A stretch of DNA of 64,000 bases from Betaproteobacteria bacterium (GCA_016709965.1 JADJLT010000006.1:558001-622000); one strand, 5' to 3'; shown: positions 14,755-24,364, numbered from the stretch's first letter. Notes: a model not told the origin generated them from the letters alone. Program-made: numbers and translations.

Positions 14755-15861
14755 TCAGGGCTGAACGAGAGAGTCGGCAACGTTCATTGCGAGCGTTGCC
14801 GATTTTTCTTGGGGCGCAGGGCGGTCGATCAAGGCGTTTGTCAGCCCGGCACCCACCCACATGCCAATCAGCGCAATCCAGGCGGTCAGCGCAAAAATCG
14901 CAGCACCGGATACGCCGGCACCGACGGCACAGCCACCGGCCAGCATGCCGCCGAAACCCATGCAAACGGCACCCGCCAGGTAGCGTCGCATACTGTGCCC
15001 GTCCTTGAAGCCTTCCAGCTTGAGTTCCCGACCCCACAGCGCTGCGAGGAACGATCCGAGCACGACGCCAGGAACCAGTCCGATATTGAAATCCCAAGGT
15101 TGACCAGGTGGCGACAGCACCAGCATCAGCACGTCGGCTGACGGACCGGTAAAGCTCAGGCTCTGCACCGGGGTAATTTCGAATGATTGGGTACCGATCT
15201 GATAGGTGGTCAGCCAGGCCACTGCAACCGTAATGCCAACGCCGATGCCGCCAAACCATTCACGCGGAGCGAGCTTGGCGCGGCGGGCGAAATGAATTGC
15301 CGCTGCCATCCAGGCGAGGCCAAAAACCAGTCCTCCGGCGTTGCCCAGATGCAGGGTGGCGAGGAGGTCACGGCTGGTGCCGCCATCAATGGTTAGCCAG
15401 CCGGAAACCCAAGTGCGCAGCGGCGAAAGCGAGCCGCTCAGTGAGGTTTGGGCGCTAACGGCAAAAATGAGTCCGGTCAGCAATGCACGCAGATTTCCGT
15501 TGGCGGCAAGGACCAGCATGCGGGACGAGCATCCACGTGCCAGAATCATGCCGATGCCGAAAAGCAGACCGCCCACCAATGCGCCAGACAGGCTGCCTTT
15601 GGTCGCGAGTTGTCTCGCTTGCGAGACATCGAGCCAGCTCTGGGTAATGAAGAGTTGCGTGGTAACAACGGCGGCTGAAAAAGCGAAAAGCCATACCGCT
15701 AATTTGTCGCAGCCGCTCCGATTCCAGAATTCAACGACGGCGGAGCGGAGGCAGAATCTTGAACGCTGGGCAAAAATCCCGAAAAAAATGCCGATCGTCA
15801 GGCCGGCCAGCGTGATGCTGGTCTTCTCGCCGAGGGCTTCGATCAGGTTGTTCAAGTCCAT
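14755..15861 (-). CDS. YeeE/YedE-family thiosulfate permease (TsuA-like)
   Basis: This 368-residue polytopic membrane protein of the YeeE/YedE family probably imports thiosulfate or another sulfur compound. The three cysteines used by characterised TsuA to relay thiosulfate through the channel appear conserved: SRFCLRS (about 37), ARGCSSRMLV (about 111) and LAGGCAVGAGVSG (about 310). It faces the end of the sox operon and shares the terminator region. The ATG comes directly after a copy of the dispersed repeat, and no ribosome site is visible. Whether imported sulfur feeds assimilation or removes thiosulfate from the Sox system is not known. Confidence 0.85.
   Translation of the reverse strand: MDLNNLIEALGEKTSITLAGLTIGIFFGIFAQRSRFCLRSAVVEFWNRSGCDKLAVWLFAFSAAVVTTQLFITQSWLDVSQARQLATKGSLSGALVGGLLFGIGMILARGCSSRMLVLAANGNLRALLTGLIFAVSAQTSLSGSLSPLRTWVSGWLTIDGGTSRDLLATLHLGNAGGLVFGLAWMAAAIHFARRAKLAPREWFGGIGVGITVAVAWLTTYQIGTQSFEITPVQSLSFTGPSADVLMLVLSPPGQPWDFNIGLVPGVVLGSFLAALWGRELKLEGFKDGHSMRRYLAGAVCMGFGGMLAGGCAVGAGVSGAAIFALTAWIALIGMWVGAGLTNALIDRPAPQEKSATLAMNVADSLVQP
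14774..14807 (+). terminator. Terminator of the sox operon, inside the permease 3' end
   Basis: TCGGCAACG and CGTTGCCGA form a perfect 9-bp stem with an 11-nt loop followed by TTTTT. It lies 26 nt after the rhodanese stop and within the last codons of the opposing permease gene, so the same bases code for the permease C-terminus. Confidence 0.75.
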
Positions 15862-15862
15862 C

Positions 15863-15894
15863 AGTTTTGGCCAAAAATTCCGGTTGACCGTGGG
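15863..15894 (+). repeat. Dispersed TTCCGGTTGACCG repeat before the permease start
   Basis: TTTTGGCCAAAAATTC runs into the core TTCCGGTTGACCGTGG. It lies directly upstream (on the minus strand) of the YeeE/YedE start codon, occupying the place where the ribosome site should be. Confidence 0.8.
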
Positions 15895-15962
15895 AGTAGC
15901 CGTTGCTTCCAGCGTACAGAGAAAGTTTTCTCTTTAGCGTCGCTGCAAACCAAGCCTTTCCA

Positions 15963-17186
15963 TCAGAATAGTTCAATATCGCCGTTGCTGCTGTCCTTGG
16001 CATGTTGGCCGGCATTGGATGAGTTAACGGCATCACCCTTGACGTGAGAGTCGACCAGCAATTGCACCAGTTTCTGGCTACGCTTGCGGAAACGCTGCAG
16101 ACCATCCGATTCGTTGTCGTGCTGCAGCGCAAGGAAAGCGTGCATGTACTCACCGACGTTGATGGTGCGCTGGCTGATTCGCGACATCATCTGAGTCACG
16201 ATGTCCTCGAACTGCATCGCCATCACGCCTTCTTGCGTCAGGCTGTGCATTTGCTCGGTGATGGCCGTGATGTGGTCGGAGTGGCTGCGGGCCTTGCCGG
16301 TCAGTTCAAGCAATTCGGTGCCTAATTCATGGAGCGTCGAACGCGACTTCTCGGCCAGGCTCATGTCGATGTTGGTTGCATCGGCGATACGCACGCCGAC
16401 TTCCTGCAGCGAGTTCACGATTTCTGTCAGTGATTTGCGAATATCGACGTTGAATTCGCCAGTGCGGGCGGCAAGATTGCGCACTTCGTCGGCAACCACG
16501 GCAAATCCGCGGCCGGCTTCGCCGGCTCGTGCCGCCTCGATTGCAGCATTGAGGGCCAGCAGGTCGGTCTGCTTGGTGATGCCGGCGATGTCGTTCAGCG
16601 ATCGGGTAATTGTCGACACCCGGTTCTGCATCTGTTCAAAACTTTGGGCGATGCCTTGGCTGGTGGTTTGCAGTTGCGACATCTTGCTGACAAATTCAGC
16701 GATCAGTACATTGGTTTCATCAAAGAAGCGCTGCAGGCTGACTTGTCCTTGCACCTCAGTTCTTTCGGACGTTGTCATTTGCAGCATCTGGTCGATGAGC
16801 GAACGCAGGATTTGTCGCTGGTCGGAGGATTGCGATTCGAGACCGGTCAGGCTGCCAGAAATTTTACTGACAGAAGCGCGAATGATTTCCTGCGCTTCAC
16901 GCATGTCATTCTCGAGCGATGTGAATTGAAGTTCGGCATGCGACATTGCTTCATCGGATAGCACATGATATTCCGACATGACGTCCTGCAATTCAACAAA
17001 GTGGCCTTTCTGGCGCGATTTCCAGCGCTTTCGTTCGCTCAGCGAGAGCAGACTCGTGCCAATTATCATGCCGGCAAGGACGACAAAAAAGTGCGCAGAA
17101 ACCGGGCCCACCGCCATCGACCAGAGCCAAAGTCCCAGACCGCTGGCAGCGGTCAGCCAGATCAAGAGATCGTCAATGCGCCTCAT
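15963..17186 (-). CDS. Methyl-accepting chemotaxis signalling protein
   Basis: This 407-residue protein has two closely spaced N-terminal membrane helices (about residues 8-26 and 31-50) with almost no periplasmic loop, then a cytoplasmic methyl-accepting domain. The highly conserved hairpin tip is present as QTDLLALNAAIEAARAGEAGRGFAVVADEVRNLA. With so little outside the membrane it cannot bind a periplasmic ligand in the usual way and may sense an internal or membrane signal. The start ATG was chosen over a TTG two codons upstream because AGGGA is correctly spaced before it. It is a single gene between the thiosulfate permease and pntB. Confidence 0.88.
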   Translation of the reverse strand: MRRIDDLLIWLTAASGLGLWLWSMAVGPVSAHFFVVLAGMIIGTSLLSLSERKRWKSRQKGHFVELQDVMSEYHVLSDEAMSHAELQFTSLENDMREAQEIIRASVSKISGSLTGLESQSSDQRQILRSLIDQMLQMTTSERTEVQGQVSLQRFFDETNVLIAEFVSKMSQLQTTSQGIAQSFEQMQNRVSTITRSLNDIAGITKQTDLLALNAAIEAARAGEAGRGFAVVADEVRNLAARTGEFNVDIRKSLTEIVNSLQEVGVRIADATNIDMSLAEKSRSTLHELGTELLELTGKARSHSDHITAITEQMHSLTQEGVMAMQFEDIVTQMMSRISQRTINVGEYMHAFLALQHDNESDGLQRFRKRSQKLVQLLVDSHVKGDAVNSSNAGQHAKDSSNGDIELF

Positions 17187-17259
17187 TGGCAATTCCCTAA
17201 GCTATGAATGTGCCGGATTGTACGGTTTTTGCTACTTTTGGCATAGTCAATAATCGGAT

Positions 17260-18630
17260 TCACCCCATTGCTTTAAGATGCTGAATGATCTCCCCGGCCA
17301 TCGGCTGGGCGTCACCATAGAGCATACGGCAGTTGTCAGTATAGAACAGCGCATTCTCCACGCCGGAGTATCCCGTGCCCTTGCCGCGCTTGATTACGAT
17401 GACGTTCTGGGCCATGTCGGCATTAAGGATGGGCATACCGTAAATCGGGCTGGACTTGTCGGTGCGCGCACTCGGATTGACCACGTCGTTGGCACCGATG
17501 ATCAGTGCCACGTCGGCCTGGCCAAACTCGCCGTTGATTTCCTCAAGATCGAAAATCTTGTCATAAGGTACGCCAGCTTCGGCCAGCAACACGTTCATGT
17601 GGCCGGGCATGCGGCCGGCTACTGGGTGAATGGCGAATTTCACCTCGACGCCAGACTCTTCAAGGATGGAGGTCATTTCCCATACTTTGTGCTGAGCGTG
17701 CGCCACGGCCATGCCGTAACCCGGCACGATGATGACCTTGCTGGCATAATGCATCATGGCAGCTGCATCAAGAGCGCCCAGTTCCTTCATTGTGCCGCTG
17801 ATCGCTTCGCCAGCCCCCGTCGCCACCATGGGTGTGAACAGAATGTTTGAGATCGGCCGATTCATCGCCTTCGCCATCAGCTGTGTCAGCAAGGTGCCGG
17901 CTGCACCGACAACAATGCCGGCGATAATCAGCGCCGGGTTGCCCAGCACATAGCCTTCGAAGCCCACAGCCAGACCAGTAAAGGCATTGAACAGCGAGAT
18001 TACCACCGGCATGTCGGCCCCGCCGATGGGCAGGGTGACGATCAGGCCAAGGATCAGGGCGACGGCAAAGAAGCCGAAAATCAGTTCCGGTTGGGCCGGG
18101 GCGAGGACCAGCATGGCACCACCCAGGCCAACGGCGAACAGCGCCAACAAGACATTGACTGCATTCTGGGCCGGCAGGCGATGCGCTTTCTTGAGCACTC
18201 CCTGTAGCTTGGCCCAGGCAACGCAGGATCCGGTGAAGGAGACTGCCCCGATCAGCGCACCGATGACGGCCAGTACCGTGGTTGCCATACTATGGGCATC
18301 ACCCTTCGCAAACTCGATGGCGGCAATGGCTGCAGCCGCACCGCCGCCCATGCCGTTGTAGATGGCAACCATCTGTGGCATGTCGGTCATCTTGACCTTT
18401 TTGCCGGAGATCCAGGCAGCAGCGCCACCGATGCCGAGTGCAGCAACCATCAGCGCGATGTTCTTGAGACCCGGGACCAGGAAGGTGCCGGCGATGGCAA
18501 TCAGCATGCCGTAGCCGGCGATGACGATGCCCTTGCGAGCACTGGCCGGTGAGCTCATGCCCTTCAGACCGAAGATGAACAATGCAGCGCCGATGAACCA
18601 GGCACCCTGGACGTAAAGTGGCATCGTCAT
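17260..18630 (-). CDS. pntB: Proton-translocating NAD(P) transhydrogenase, beta subunit
   Basis: PntB carries the NADP(H)-binding domain and most of the proton channel of the transhydrogenase, which makes NADPH from NADH using the proton gradient. The 456-residue protein has about nine hydrophobic helices and then the soluble domain with IVPGYGMAVAHAQHKVWEM and the NADP site around VALIIGANDVVNPSA. GGAGGG precedes the ATG. It follows pntAB by 2 nt and is the last gene of the pntAA-AB-B operon. The operon lies beside the NADP isocitrate dehydrogenases, so NADPH supply is a shared theme. Confidence 0.96.
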   Translation of the reverse strand: MTMPLYVQGAWFIGAALFIFGLKGMSSPASARKGIVIAGYGMLIAIAGTFLVPGLKNIALMVAALGIGGAAAWISGKKVKMTDMPQMVAIYNGMGGGAAAAIAAIEFAKGDAHSMATTVLAVIGALIGAVSFTGSCVAWAKLQGVLKKAHRLPAQNAVNVLLALFAVGLGGAMLVLAPAQPELIFGFFAVALILGLIVTLPIGGADMPVVISLFNAFTGLAVGFEGYVLGNPALIIAGIVVGAAGTLLTQLMAKAMNRPISNILFTPMVATGAGEAISGTMKELGALDAAAMMHYASKVIIVPGYGMAVAHAQHKVWEMTSILEESGVEVKFAIHPVAGRMPGHMNVLLAEAGVPYDKIFDLEEINGEFGQADVALIIGANDVVNPSARTDKSSPIYGMPILNADMAQNVIVIKRGKGTGYSGVENALFYTDNCRMLYGDAQPMAGEIIQHLKAMG

Positions 18631-18632
18631 GT

Positions 18633-18914
18633 TCAGCCCTCCTTCTTCTTGAACATGGCAAGCATGCGCTCGGTAACGACGTAGCCGCCGGCGGCGTTGG
18701 CTGCGCCGAGGGCAACCGCGAAGAATCCGATGGCTTGCTGGATCGGCGTATCAGCCGACCCGAGCATGATCATGGCGCCCACGACGACGACGCCGTGCAC
18801 GAAGTTGGAACCCGACATCAGTGGCGTGTGCAGGATGACCGGCACCTTGGCGATGATCTCGTAGCCGGTGAAGGCGGCGAGCATGAAGATATATAAAGCG
18901 AGCAGGCCGTCCAT
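18633..18914 (-). CDS. pntAB: NAD(P) transhydrogenase, small membrane subunit (alpha part 2)
   Basis: This 93-residue protein with three hydrophobic helices (YIFMLAAFTGYEIIA, VHGVVVVGAMIMLG and AIGFFAVALGAANAAGGYVV) corresponds to the membrane end of the E. coli alpha subunit. In this organism alpha is split into two genes, as in alphaproteobacteria and many betaproteobacteria. Its ATG overlaps the stop of pntAA (ATGA), and pntB starts 2 nt after its stop, so the three subunits are tightly coupled. The cytoplasmic tail ends in a lysine cluster (FKKKEG). Confidence 0.94.
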   Translation of the reverse strand: MDGLLALYIFMLAAFTGYEIIAKVPVILHTPLMSGSNFVHGVVVVGAMIMLGSADTPIQQAIGFFAVALGAANAAGGYVVTERMLAMFKKKEG

Positions 18915-20041
18915 CAGGCTTCTCCCATAACTTGTTTGACAGTGGCGTGGACGGTGGCGCCGTCCTTGCACAGCAGGGTGCCGGCGACGACGTCGTCGCT
19001 CCAGTCGATGACGAGTTCGCCGTCCTTGATCCATGGTGACAGGAAGTTGTAGAGGTTCTTGGCGTACAGCTCCGAGGCATGGGTCGGCATGCGTGATGGC
19101 AGATTGAGCGGGCCGTGAATGTTGACATCGTTGGCGACGACATGTTCGCCCGGTTGAGTCAGCGCGCAATTGCCGCCGGATTCGGCGGCCATGTCGACAA
19201 TGATGGCGCCGTATTTCATACGGGCGATCATGTCGGTGGTGATGATGATGGGGGCTTTCTTGCCGGGGATGGCGGCTGTCGTGATAACGACATCTGACAG
19301 GGCGACTGCCTTGGCGAGTTTCTCGGTTTGCTGGGCTTTTTCTTCGTCGGTCAGGTCACGGGCGTATCCGCCGGTGCCATCCGCATGAACGCCGGTATCG
19401 ACGAATTTTGCCCCCAGGGATTCGATTTGCTCACGGGCGGCAGAGCGAACGTCATAGGCTTCGACCATGGCGCCGAGGCGTTTGCAGGTGGCGATGGCTT
19501 GCAGGCCGGCAACCCCCGCGCCAATGACCAGAACGCGGGCCGGACGGATAGTGCCCGCGGCCGTGGTCAGCATCGGGAAGAACTTGGTGCAGCGGGCAGC
19601 GGCGATCAGGCCGCACTGGTAGCCGGCGCAGGCGCCTTGGCTGGACAGCGCATCCATGCTCTGGGCACGCGAAATGCGCGGCAACAGTTCGAGGGCAAAG
19701 GCCGTAATCTTGCGGGCGTTGAGCGCGGCAAGACGGGCTTTGTCTTCGAACGGTTTCAGCAGCCCAATGAGGATCGACCCTTCCGGCAGGGCGGCAATTT
19801 CTTCCACGCTCGGCGGGGTTACCCGCATGACAACTTGGGCCGCGCCATAGGCTTCGTTGATGCCATTGACCATGGTGACTTCGGGGTAAGCCGAATCCAG
19901 CATGTGGCTTTCAATACCGGCGCTTTGCTCCATGCGAAGCAGTGCGCCGAGGGCGGCAAATTTTTTGGCAGTCTCGGGAACGAGCGCTACCCGACTTTCG
20001 CCCGGCGCGCGCTCTCTGACAACCGCGATGGTTAGCGGCAT
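18914..20041 (-). CDS. pntAA: NAD(P) transhydrogenase, NAD-binding subunit (alpha part 1)
   Basis: PntAA is the soluble domain I that binds NAD(H). The 375-residue protein belongs to the alanine dehydrogenase/transhydrogenase family: it starts MPLTIAVVRERAPGESRVALVPET and has the Rossmann fingerprint VLVIGAGVAGLQAIATCKRLGA. The mobile-loop region and the motif ITTAAIPGKKAPIIIT follow. GGAGTAA precedes the ATG. The stop overlaps the start of pntAB. It is the first gene of the operon. Confidence 0.95.
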   Translation of the reverse strand: MPLTIAVVRERAPGESRVALVPETAKKFAALGALLRMEQSAGIESHMLDSAYPEVTMVNGINEAYGAAQVVMRVTPPSVEEIAALPEGSILIGLLKPFEDKARLAALNARKITAFALELLPRISRAQSMDALSSQGACAGYQCGLIAAARCTKFFPMLTTAAGTIRPARVLVIGAGVAGLQAIATCKRLGAMVEAYDVRSAAREQIESLGAKFVDTGVHADGTGGYARDLTDEEKAQQTEKLAKAVALSDVVITTAAIPGKKAPIIITTDMIARMKYGAIIVDMAAESGGNCALTQPGEHVVANDVNIHGPLNLPSRMPTHASELYAKNLYNFLSPWIKDGELVIDWSDDVVAGTLLCKDGATVHATVKQVMGEA

Positions 20042-20095
20042 GCTGGTTACTCCAGATTGAATGGGGAAATATCCCGTGTATGTTGTGTTTTTTTG

Positions 20096-21868
20096 TCAGT
20101 CTGTGACAAGTGGGGTGTTACAGAAACGTAGTTCCTGCGGGTAGGGGAAAAAGTCTTCGACATGACCATCTCGGATTTTCTGTTGCGAATCTTGCCAGAA
20201 TTTTGGGGACAGCAGGTCGGCATGGTGCTTATGGAATATTTTGCGCAGGATGGGTGACGCCAGCAGAAAGGTGCTGAATTCCTCGGGGAAAACATCGTTT
20301 TTGCCCACGGCATACCAGATTTCGCCGGACATTTCGGTCTCGAAGTCGGGGGCTGGCGGTATGCGCCGGAAGCTGCAATCGGTCATGTATTCGATTTCGT
20401 CGTAGTCGTAAAAGACGACGCGACCAAAGCGGGTAACACCAAAATTCTTCCACAACATGTCGCCGGGGAAGATGTTGGCCTGGGCCATTTCCCGAATGGC
20501 GCTACCGTATTCCTTGATGGCGTGTTCCAACCCGTCAATGTTGTTCGAGCGCTCCATGCGATCGAGATGGATGTTGAGCGGTTCCATTCGGCGCTCAATG
20601 TAAAGGTGCTTGATGATCAACTGCTCGCCGTCAATTTCGAAGCAGGATGGTGCAAGGGTTTGCAGTTCTTGCAGGACTTCGTCGTCAAAGCGATTGAGCG
20701 GGAAAAGTACATTGGAAAATTCCAGCGTGTCAGCCATGCGGCCAACGCGGTCGACCTGCTTGACCATCATGAATTTTCGTTTGACCGTCGCGCGATCCAT
20801 GTTTTTCGAGGCGCCGAAGACATCCTTGATGATCTTGAAAACGTAGGGGTAGGAAGGCAGTGTGAAAACCAGCATGACCAGGCCGCGAATGCCGGGCGCC
20901 ATGATGAATTTGTCTTCCGAATGATGCAGGTGATAAATGAAGTCGCGGAAGAACATCGTTTTTCCCTGCTTGCCGAGGCCGAGCATGATGTAGAGCTCCG
21001 AGCGCGGCTTGTTGGGCAGGATGGAGCGCAGGAACTGCACATAGCCGGACGGCACTTCCATATCGACCATGAAATAGGCGCGGGATAGCGAGAACAACAA
21101 ACCAATTCGCCACGCATCAAGCAGGATGGTGTCGAGAAACAGTTTGCCGTCTTCATCATGCAGCACCGGAATGGCAAACGGGTATTCGCTGGCGCCGTTG
21201 ATTGCCTTGCCGATGATGTAAGCCGCCTTGTTGCGGTAAAACGCCGAGCCTAGTACCTGGATCTGGAAATTGACCTCGCGGGTCGGCATCCCATTCAAGT
21301 AGCGGCAGACGGCCTCATAAACATAGTCGACATCGCGGGGAAGGTCGGCAAATGGCCGATGCCAGTTGAAATCCGCAATGATCTTGCCGATGGCGCCGCG
21401 CAGGCCGTCTTCCTTGGCGTAATAGCTGCGGTAGGTCTGGGTATCGTCACCTTCGATGTTTTCCGTCGAGATGCTGGGGCGGACAAAAATGAAATCGTTG
21501 TGAAAATAGTTGCGGTGCAGGATCTTGGTCGTCACCGAGTTGAAGAAGGTCTCGGCCAGTTCCGGCTGTTTGTGGTTGAGTAGCAGACCGATGTAGAGCA
21601 GCTTGACCTGCTGCCAGGTCGTATCATCAATACTCTGGGCATCGAATTCATGGCGCAGACGTTCAACGCATTCATCGACCCGATCATCGTAGAAGCGGAT
21701 GCGTTCCTTTACCGCCTTGTGTACGCCCAGCCAATCGCCATGTTCAAAACGTGTTTTGGCTTCGCGGCTGGTTTGACGAAACAGCGTGTAGTGCTTGTTG
21801 AAGCCCTGAATCATGGCCAGGGCGATCTGATGCGCGTTGGTGCCGTAAAGGCCTACAGATATTTTCAT
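20096..21868 (-). CDS. aceK: Isocitrate dehydrogenase kinase/phosphatase
   Basis: AceK phosphorylates and dephosphorylates the dimeric isocitrate dehydrogenase and so sets the flux between the TCA cycle and the glyoxylate shunt. The 590-residue protein matches the usual length. The ATP-binding loop AceK shows instead of a normal kinase motif is visible in the region LGLGKQGKTMFFRDFIYHLHH, with FIMAPGIRGLVMLVF and VFKIIKD (the nucleotide lysine) close by, and DMLWKNFGVTRFGRVVFYDYDEIEYM near the catalytic site. The ATG giving MKISVGLYG was chosen over one nine codons upstream. It stands apart from aceA and aceB, divergent from the monomeric isocitrate dehydrogenase. Confidence 0.95.
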   Translation of the reverse strand: MKISVGLYGTNAHQIALAMIQGFNKHYTLFRQTSREAKTRFEHGDWLGVHKAVKERIRFYDDRVDECVERLRHEFDAQSIDDTTWQQVKLLYIGLLLNHKQPELAETFFNSVTTKILHRNYFHNDFIFVRPSISTENIEGDDTQTYRSYYAKEDGLRGAIGKIIADFNWHRPFADLPRDVDYVYEAVCRYLNGMPTREVNFQIQVLGSAFYRNKAAYIIGKAINGASEYPFAIPVLHDEDGKLFLDTILLDAWRIGLLFSLSRAYFMVDMEVPSGYVQFLRSILPNKPRSELYIMLGLGKQGKTMFFRDFIYHLHHSEDKFIMAPGIRGLVMLVFTLPSYPYVFKIIKDVFGASKNMDRATVKRKFMMVKQVDRVGRMADTLEFSNVLFPLNRFDDEVLQELQTLAPSCFEIDGEQLIIKHLYIERRMEPLNIHLDRMERSNNIDGLEHAIKEYGSAIREMAQANIFPGDMLWKNFGVTRFGRVVFYDYDEIEYMTDCSFRRIPPAPDFETEMSGEIWYAVGKNDVFPEEFSTFLLASPILRKIFHKHHADLLSPKFWQDSQQKIRDGHVEDFFPYPQELRFCNTPLVTD

Positions 21869-21977
21869 GGTCCGGTATCGCAAATGCAGGGGCAAATTTT
21901 AGCACTGCCCAATGCATCTAAGCCCCGGAAACGACTAGGAAATGGAGCCCCGGCCCGCGATCCGGAATTGCGTTCCG

Positions 21978-22005
21978 TTGACTGCGATACAGCGGGGGCG
22001 ATACT
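21978..22005 (+). promoter_or_regulatory. Candidate sigma-70 promoter for monomeric isocitrate dehydrogenase
   Basis: TTGACT at 21978 and GATACT at 22000 are separated by 16 bp and lie about 90 nt upstream of the gene start. Both hexamers are close to consensus. The predicted leader ends in the ribosome site AAGGGGA. Confidence 0.5.
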
Positions 22006-22092
22006 CTTCTTGTTTTGCTATTGCAGAGTGGTTCACAAACGGGCCAATACTTCTTCGGCCCTAATAATTCAATCCAACGCAAGGGGATATAC

Positions 22093-24330
22093 ATGGCTGG
22101 TGGAAAGTCAAAAATCATTTACACGCTGACCGATGAAGCGCCGCTGTTGGCGACGTGCGCATTCCTGCCGATCGTCCGCACCTTTACTTCACCGGCCGGT
22201 ATCGAGATCGAGAAGGCCGACATTTCTGTGTCGGCTCGTGTTCTCTCCGAGTTTTCCGAATTCCTCAAGGATGACCAGAAAGTACCGAATACCCTGGGCG
22301 AGTTGGGTAAACGCTGCCTGCTGCCAGAAACCAATATCATCAAACTGCCGAACATCAGCGCGTCGGTTGCTCAGTTGAAAGCCTGCGTCAAGGAACTGCA
22401 GGAAAAAGGCTACGCCATCCCCGATTATCCTGAAGCCGCCAACACCGACGAAGAGAAGGCGCTTAAAGCCCGCTTCGGCAAGTGTCTCGGTTCTGCCGTT
22501 AACCCGGTGCTGCGCGAAGGCAACTCCGATCGCCGCGCACCGATGGCCGTTAAGAATTACGCCCGTAAGCGTCCGCACTCCATGGGTGAATGGAAGCAGT
22601 GGTCACAAACCCATGTTTCCCATATGGAAACTGGTGACTTCTATCACGGCGAAAAGTCGATGACTCTCGACAAGGCCCGTGAAGTTCGTATGGAACTGAT
22701 CGCCAAGGGTGGTAAAACCACCGTGCTGAAGCCGAAGCTCTCGCTGCTCGAAGGCGAAATCATCGACTCCATGTTCATGAGCAAGAAGGCGCTGTGCGAC
22801 TTCTACGAAGCCCAGCTGGAAGACTGCCGCGAAGCCGGTATCCTTTTCTCGCTGCACGTCAAGGCAACGATGATGAAGGTCTCGCACCCGATCGTCTTCG
22901 GCCACTGCGTCAAGATCTACTATAAGGACGCTTTCGAGAAGCACGCCAAGACCTTCGCCGAGCTGGGCATCAACGTCAATAACGGTATGGTCGACCTCTA
23001 CGAGAAGATCAAGACCCTGCCGGAATCCCTGCGTGACGAGATCATCCGCGATCTGCACGCCTGCCAGGAACATCGCCCGCGTCTGGCCATGGTTGACTCG
23101 GCCAAGGGCATCACCAACTTCCATTCACCGAACGACATCATCGTTGACGCTTCCATGCCGGCCATGATTCGTCAGGGCGGCAAGATGTGGGGCGCTGACG
23201 GCAAGCAGTACGACAGCAAGTGCGTCATGCCGGAATCGACCTTTGCCCGCATCTACCAGGAGATGATCAACTTCGTCAAATGGCATGGCAACTTCGATCC
23301 GAAGACCATGGGCACTGTGCCGAACGTTGGCCTGATGGCCCAGCAGGCCGAGGAATACGGCTCACACGACAAGACTTTCGAAGTCACCGAAGCCGGCATC
23401 GCCAACATCGTCGATAACGCGACTGGCGAAGTGCTGCTGACGCAGAACGTCGAAGCCGGTGACATCTGGCGTATGTGCCAGGTCAAGGATGCGCCGATCC
23501 GCGACTGGGTCAAGCTGGCCGTCACCCGTGCCCGTCAGTCCAACACGCCAGCCATCTTCTGGCTGGATGCCTATCGCCCGCACGAGAACGAACTGATCAA
23601 GAAGGTCGTCACGTACCTCAAGGAGCACGACACCAACGGTCTCGACATCCAGATCATGTCCCAGGTTCGTGCCATGCGTTTCACGCTGGAACGTGTCGCC
23701 CGCGGCCTCGATACCATTTCGGTGACGGGCAACATCCTGCGCGACTACCTGACCGATCTGTTCCCGATCATGGAACTGGGCACCTCGGCCAAGATGCTCT
23801 CCATCGTTCCGCTGATGAACGGTGGCGGCATGTACGAAACCGGTGCCGGTGGTTCTGCTCCGAAGCACGTGCAGCAGCTGACGCAGGAAAACCACCTGCG
23901 CTGGGATTCGCTCGGCGAATTCCTGGCCCTTGCCGTTTCCCTGGAAGAGCAGGGCATCAAGGATGGCAACAAGAGCGCCATTCTGCTCGCCAAGACCCTC
24001 GATGCTGCCACTGGCAAACTGCTCGACAACAACAAGTCGCCGTCGCCGAAGACCGGTGAGCTGGACAACCGCGGTTCGCAGTTCTACCTCGCCATGTACT
24101 GGGCGCAAGAGTTGGCTGCGCAGAAGGAAGATGCCGAACTGGCAGCTCACTTCGCCAAGCTGGCCAAGAGCCTGACCGACAATGAAGCCCAGATCGTTGC
24201 CGAAATGAAGTCGGTGCAAGGCCGTCCGGTCGATATCGGTGGCTACTACAAGGCTGATGCGGACAAGTGCAAGGCGATCATGCGTCCGAGCCCGACGCTG
24301 AATGCAGCGCTGAAGGCTGCCCGCATCTAA
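22093..24330 (+). CDS. Isocitrate dehydrogenase (NADP), monomeric type
   Basis: This 745-residue protein of the monomeric NADP isocitrate dehydrogenase family converts isocitrate to 2-oxoglutarate with NADPH formation. Typical stretches are MAGGKSKIIYTLTDEAPLLAT at the start, NSDRRAPMAVKNYARKRPHSMG, LSLHVKATMMKVSHPIVFGHCVK, and MYETGAGGSAPKHVQQ near the active site. AAGGGGA lies before the ATG. It shares no sequence with the dimeric enzyme encoded 270 nt downstream, so this organism has two unrelated isozymes in tandem. Because the two types differ in regulation by AceK and by temperature or carbon source in other bacteria, the pair may allow condition-dependent flux. Confidence 0.96.
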   Translation: MAGGKSKIIYTLTDEAPLLATCAFLPIVRTFTSPAGIEIEKADISVSARVLSEFSEFLKDDQKVPNTLGELGKRCLLPETNIIKLPNISASVAQLKACVKELQEKGYAIPDYPEAANTDEEKALKARFGKCLGSAVNPVLREGNSDRRAPMAVKNYARKRPHSMGEWKQWSQTHVSHMETGDFYHGEKSMTLDKAREVRMELIAKGGKTTVLKPKLSLLEGEIIDSMFMSKKALCDFYEAQLEDCREAGILFSLHVKATMMKVSHPIVFGHCVKIYYKDAFEKHAKTFAELGINVNNGMVDLYEKIKTLPESLRDEIIRDLHACQEHRPRLAMVDSAKGITNFHSPNDIIVDASMPAMIRQGGKMWGADGKQYDSKCVMPESTFARIYQEMINFVKWHGNFDPKTMGTVPNVGLMAQQAEEYGSHDKTFEVTEAGIANIVDNATGEVLLTQNVEAGDIWRMCQVKDAPIRDWVKLAVTRARQSNTPAIFWLDAYRPHENELIKKVVTYLKEHDTNGLDIQIMSQVRAMRFTLERVARGLDTISVTGNILRDYLTDLFPIMELGTSAKMLSIVPLMNGGGMYETGAGGSAPKHVQQLTQENHLRWDSLGEFLALAVSLEEQGIKDGNKSAILLAKTLDAATGKLLDNNKSPSPKTGELDNRGSQFYLAMYWAQELAAQKEDAELAAHFAKLAKSLTDNEAQIVAEMKSVQGRPVDIGGYYKADADKCKAIMRPSPTLNAALKAARI

Positions 24331-24364
24331 GCGAGCCAACTTTCCCGGCATTTGAGCGCCGGAT

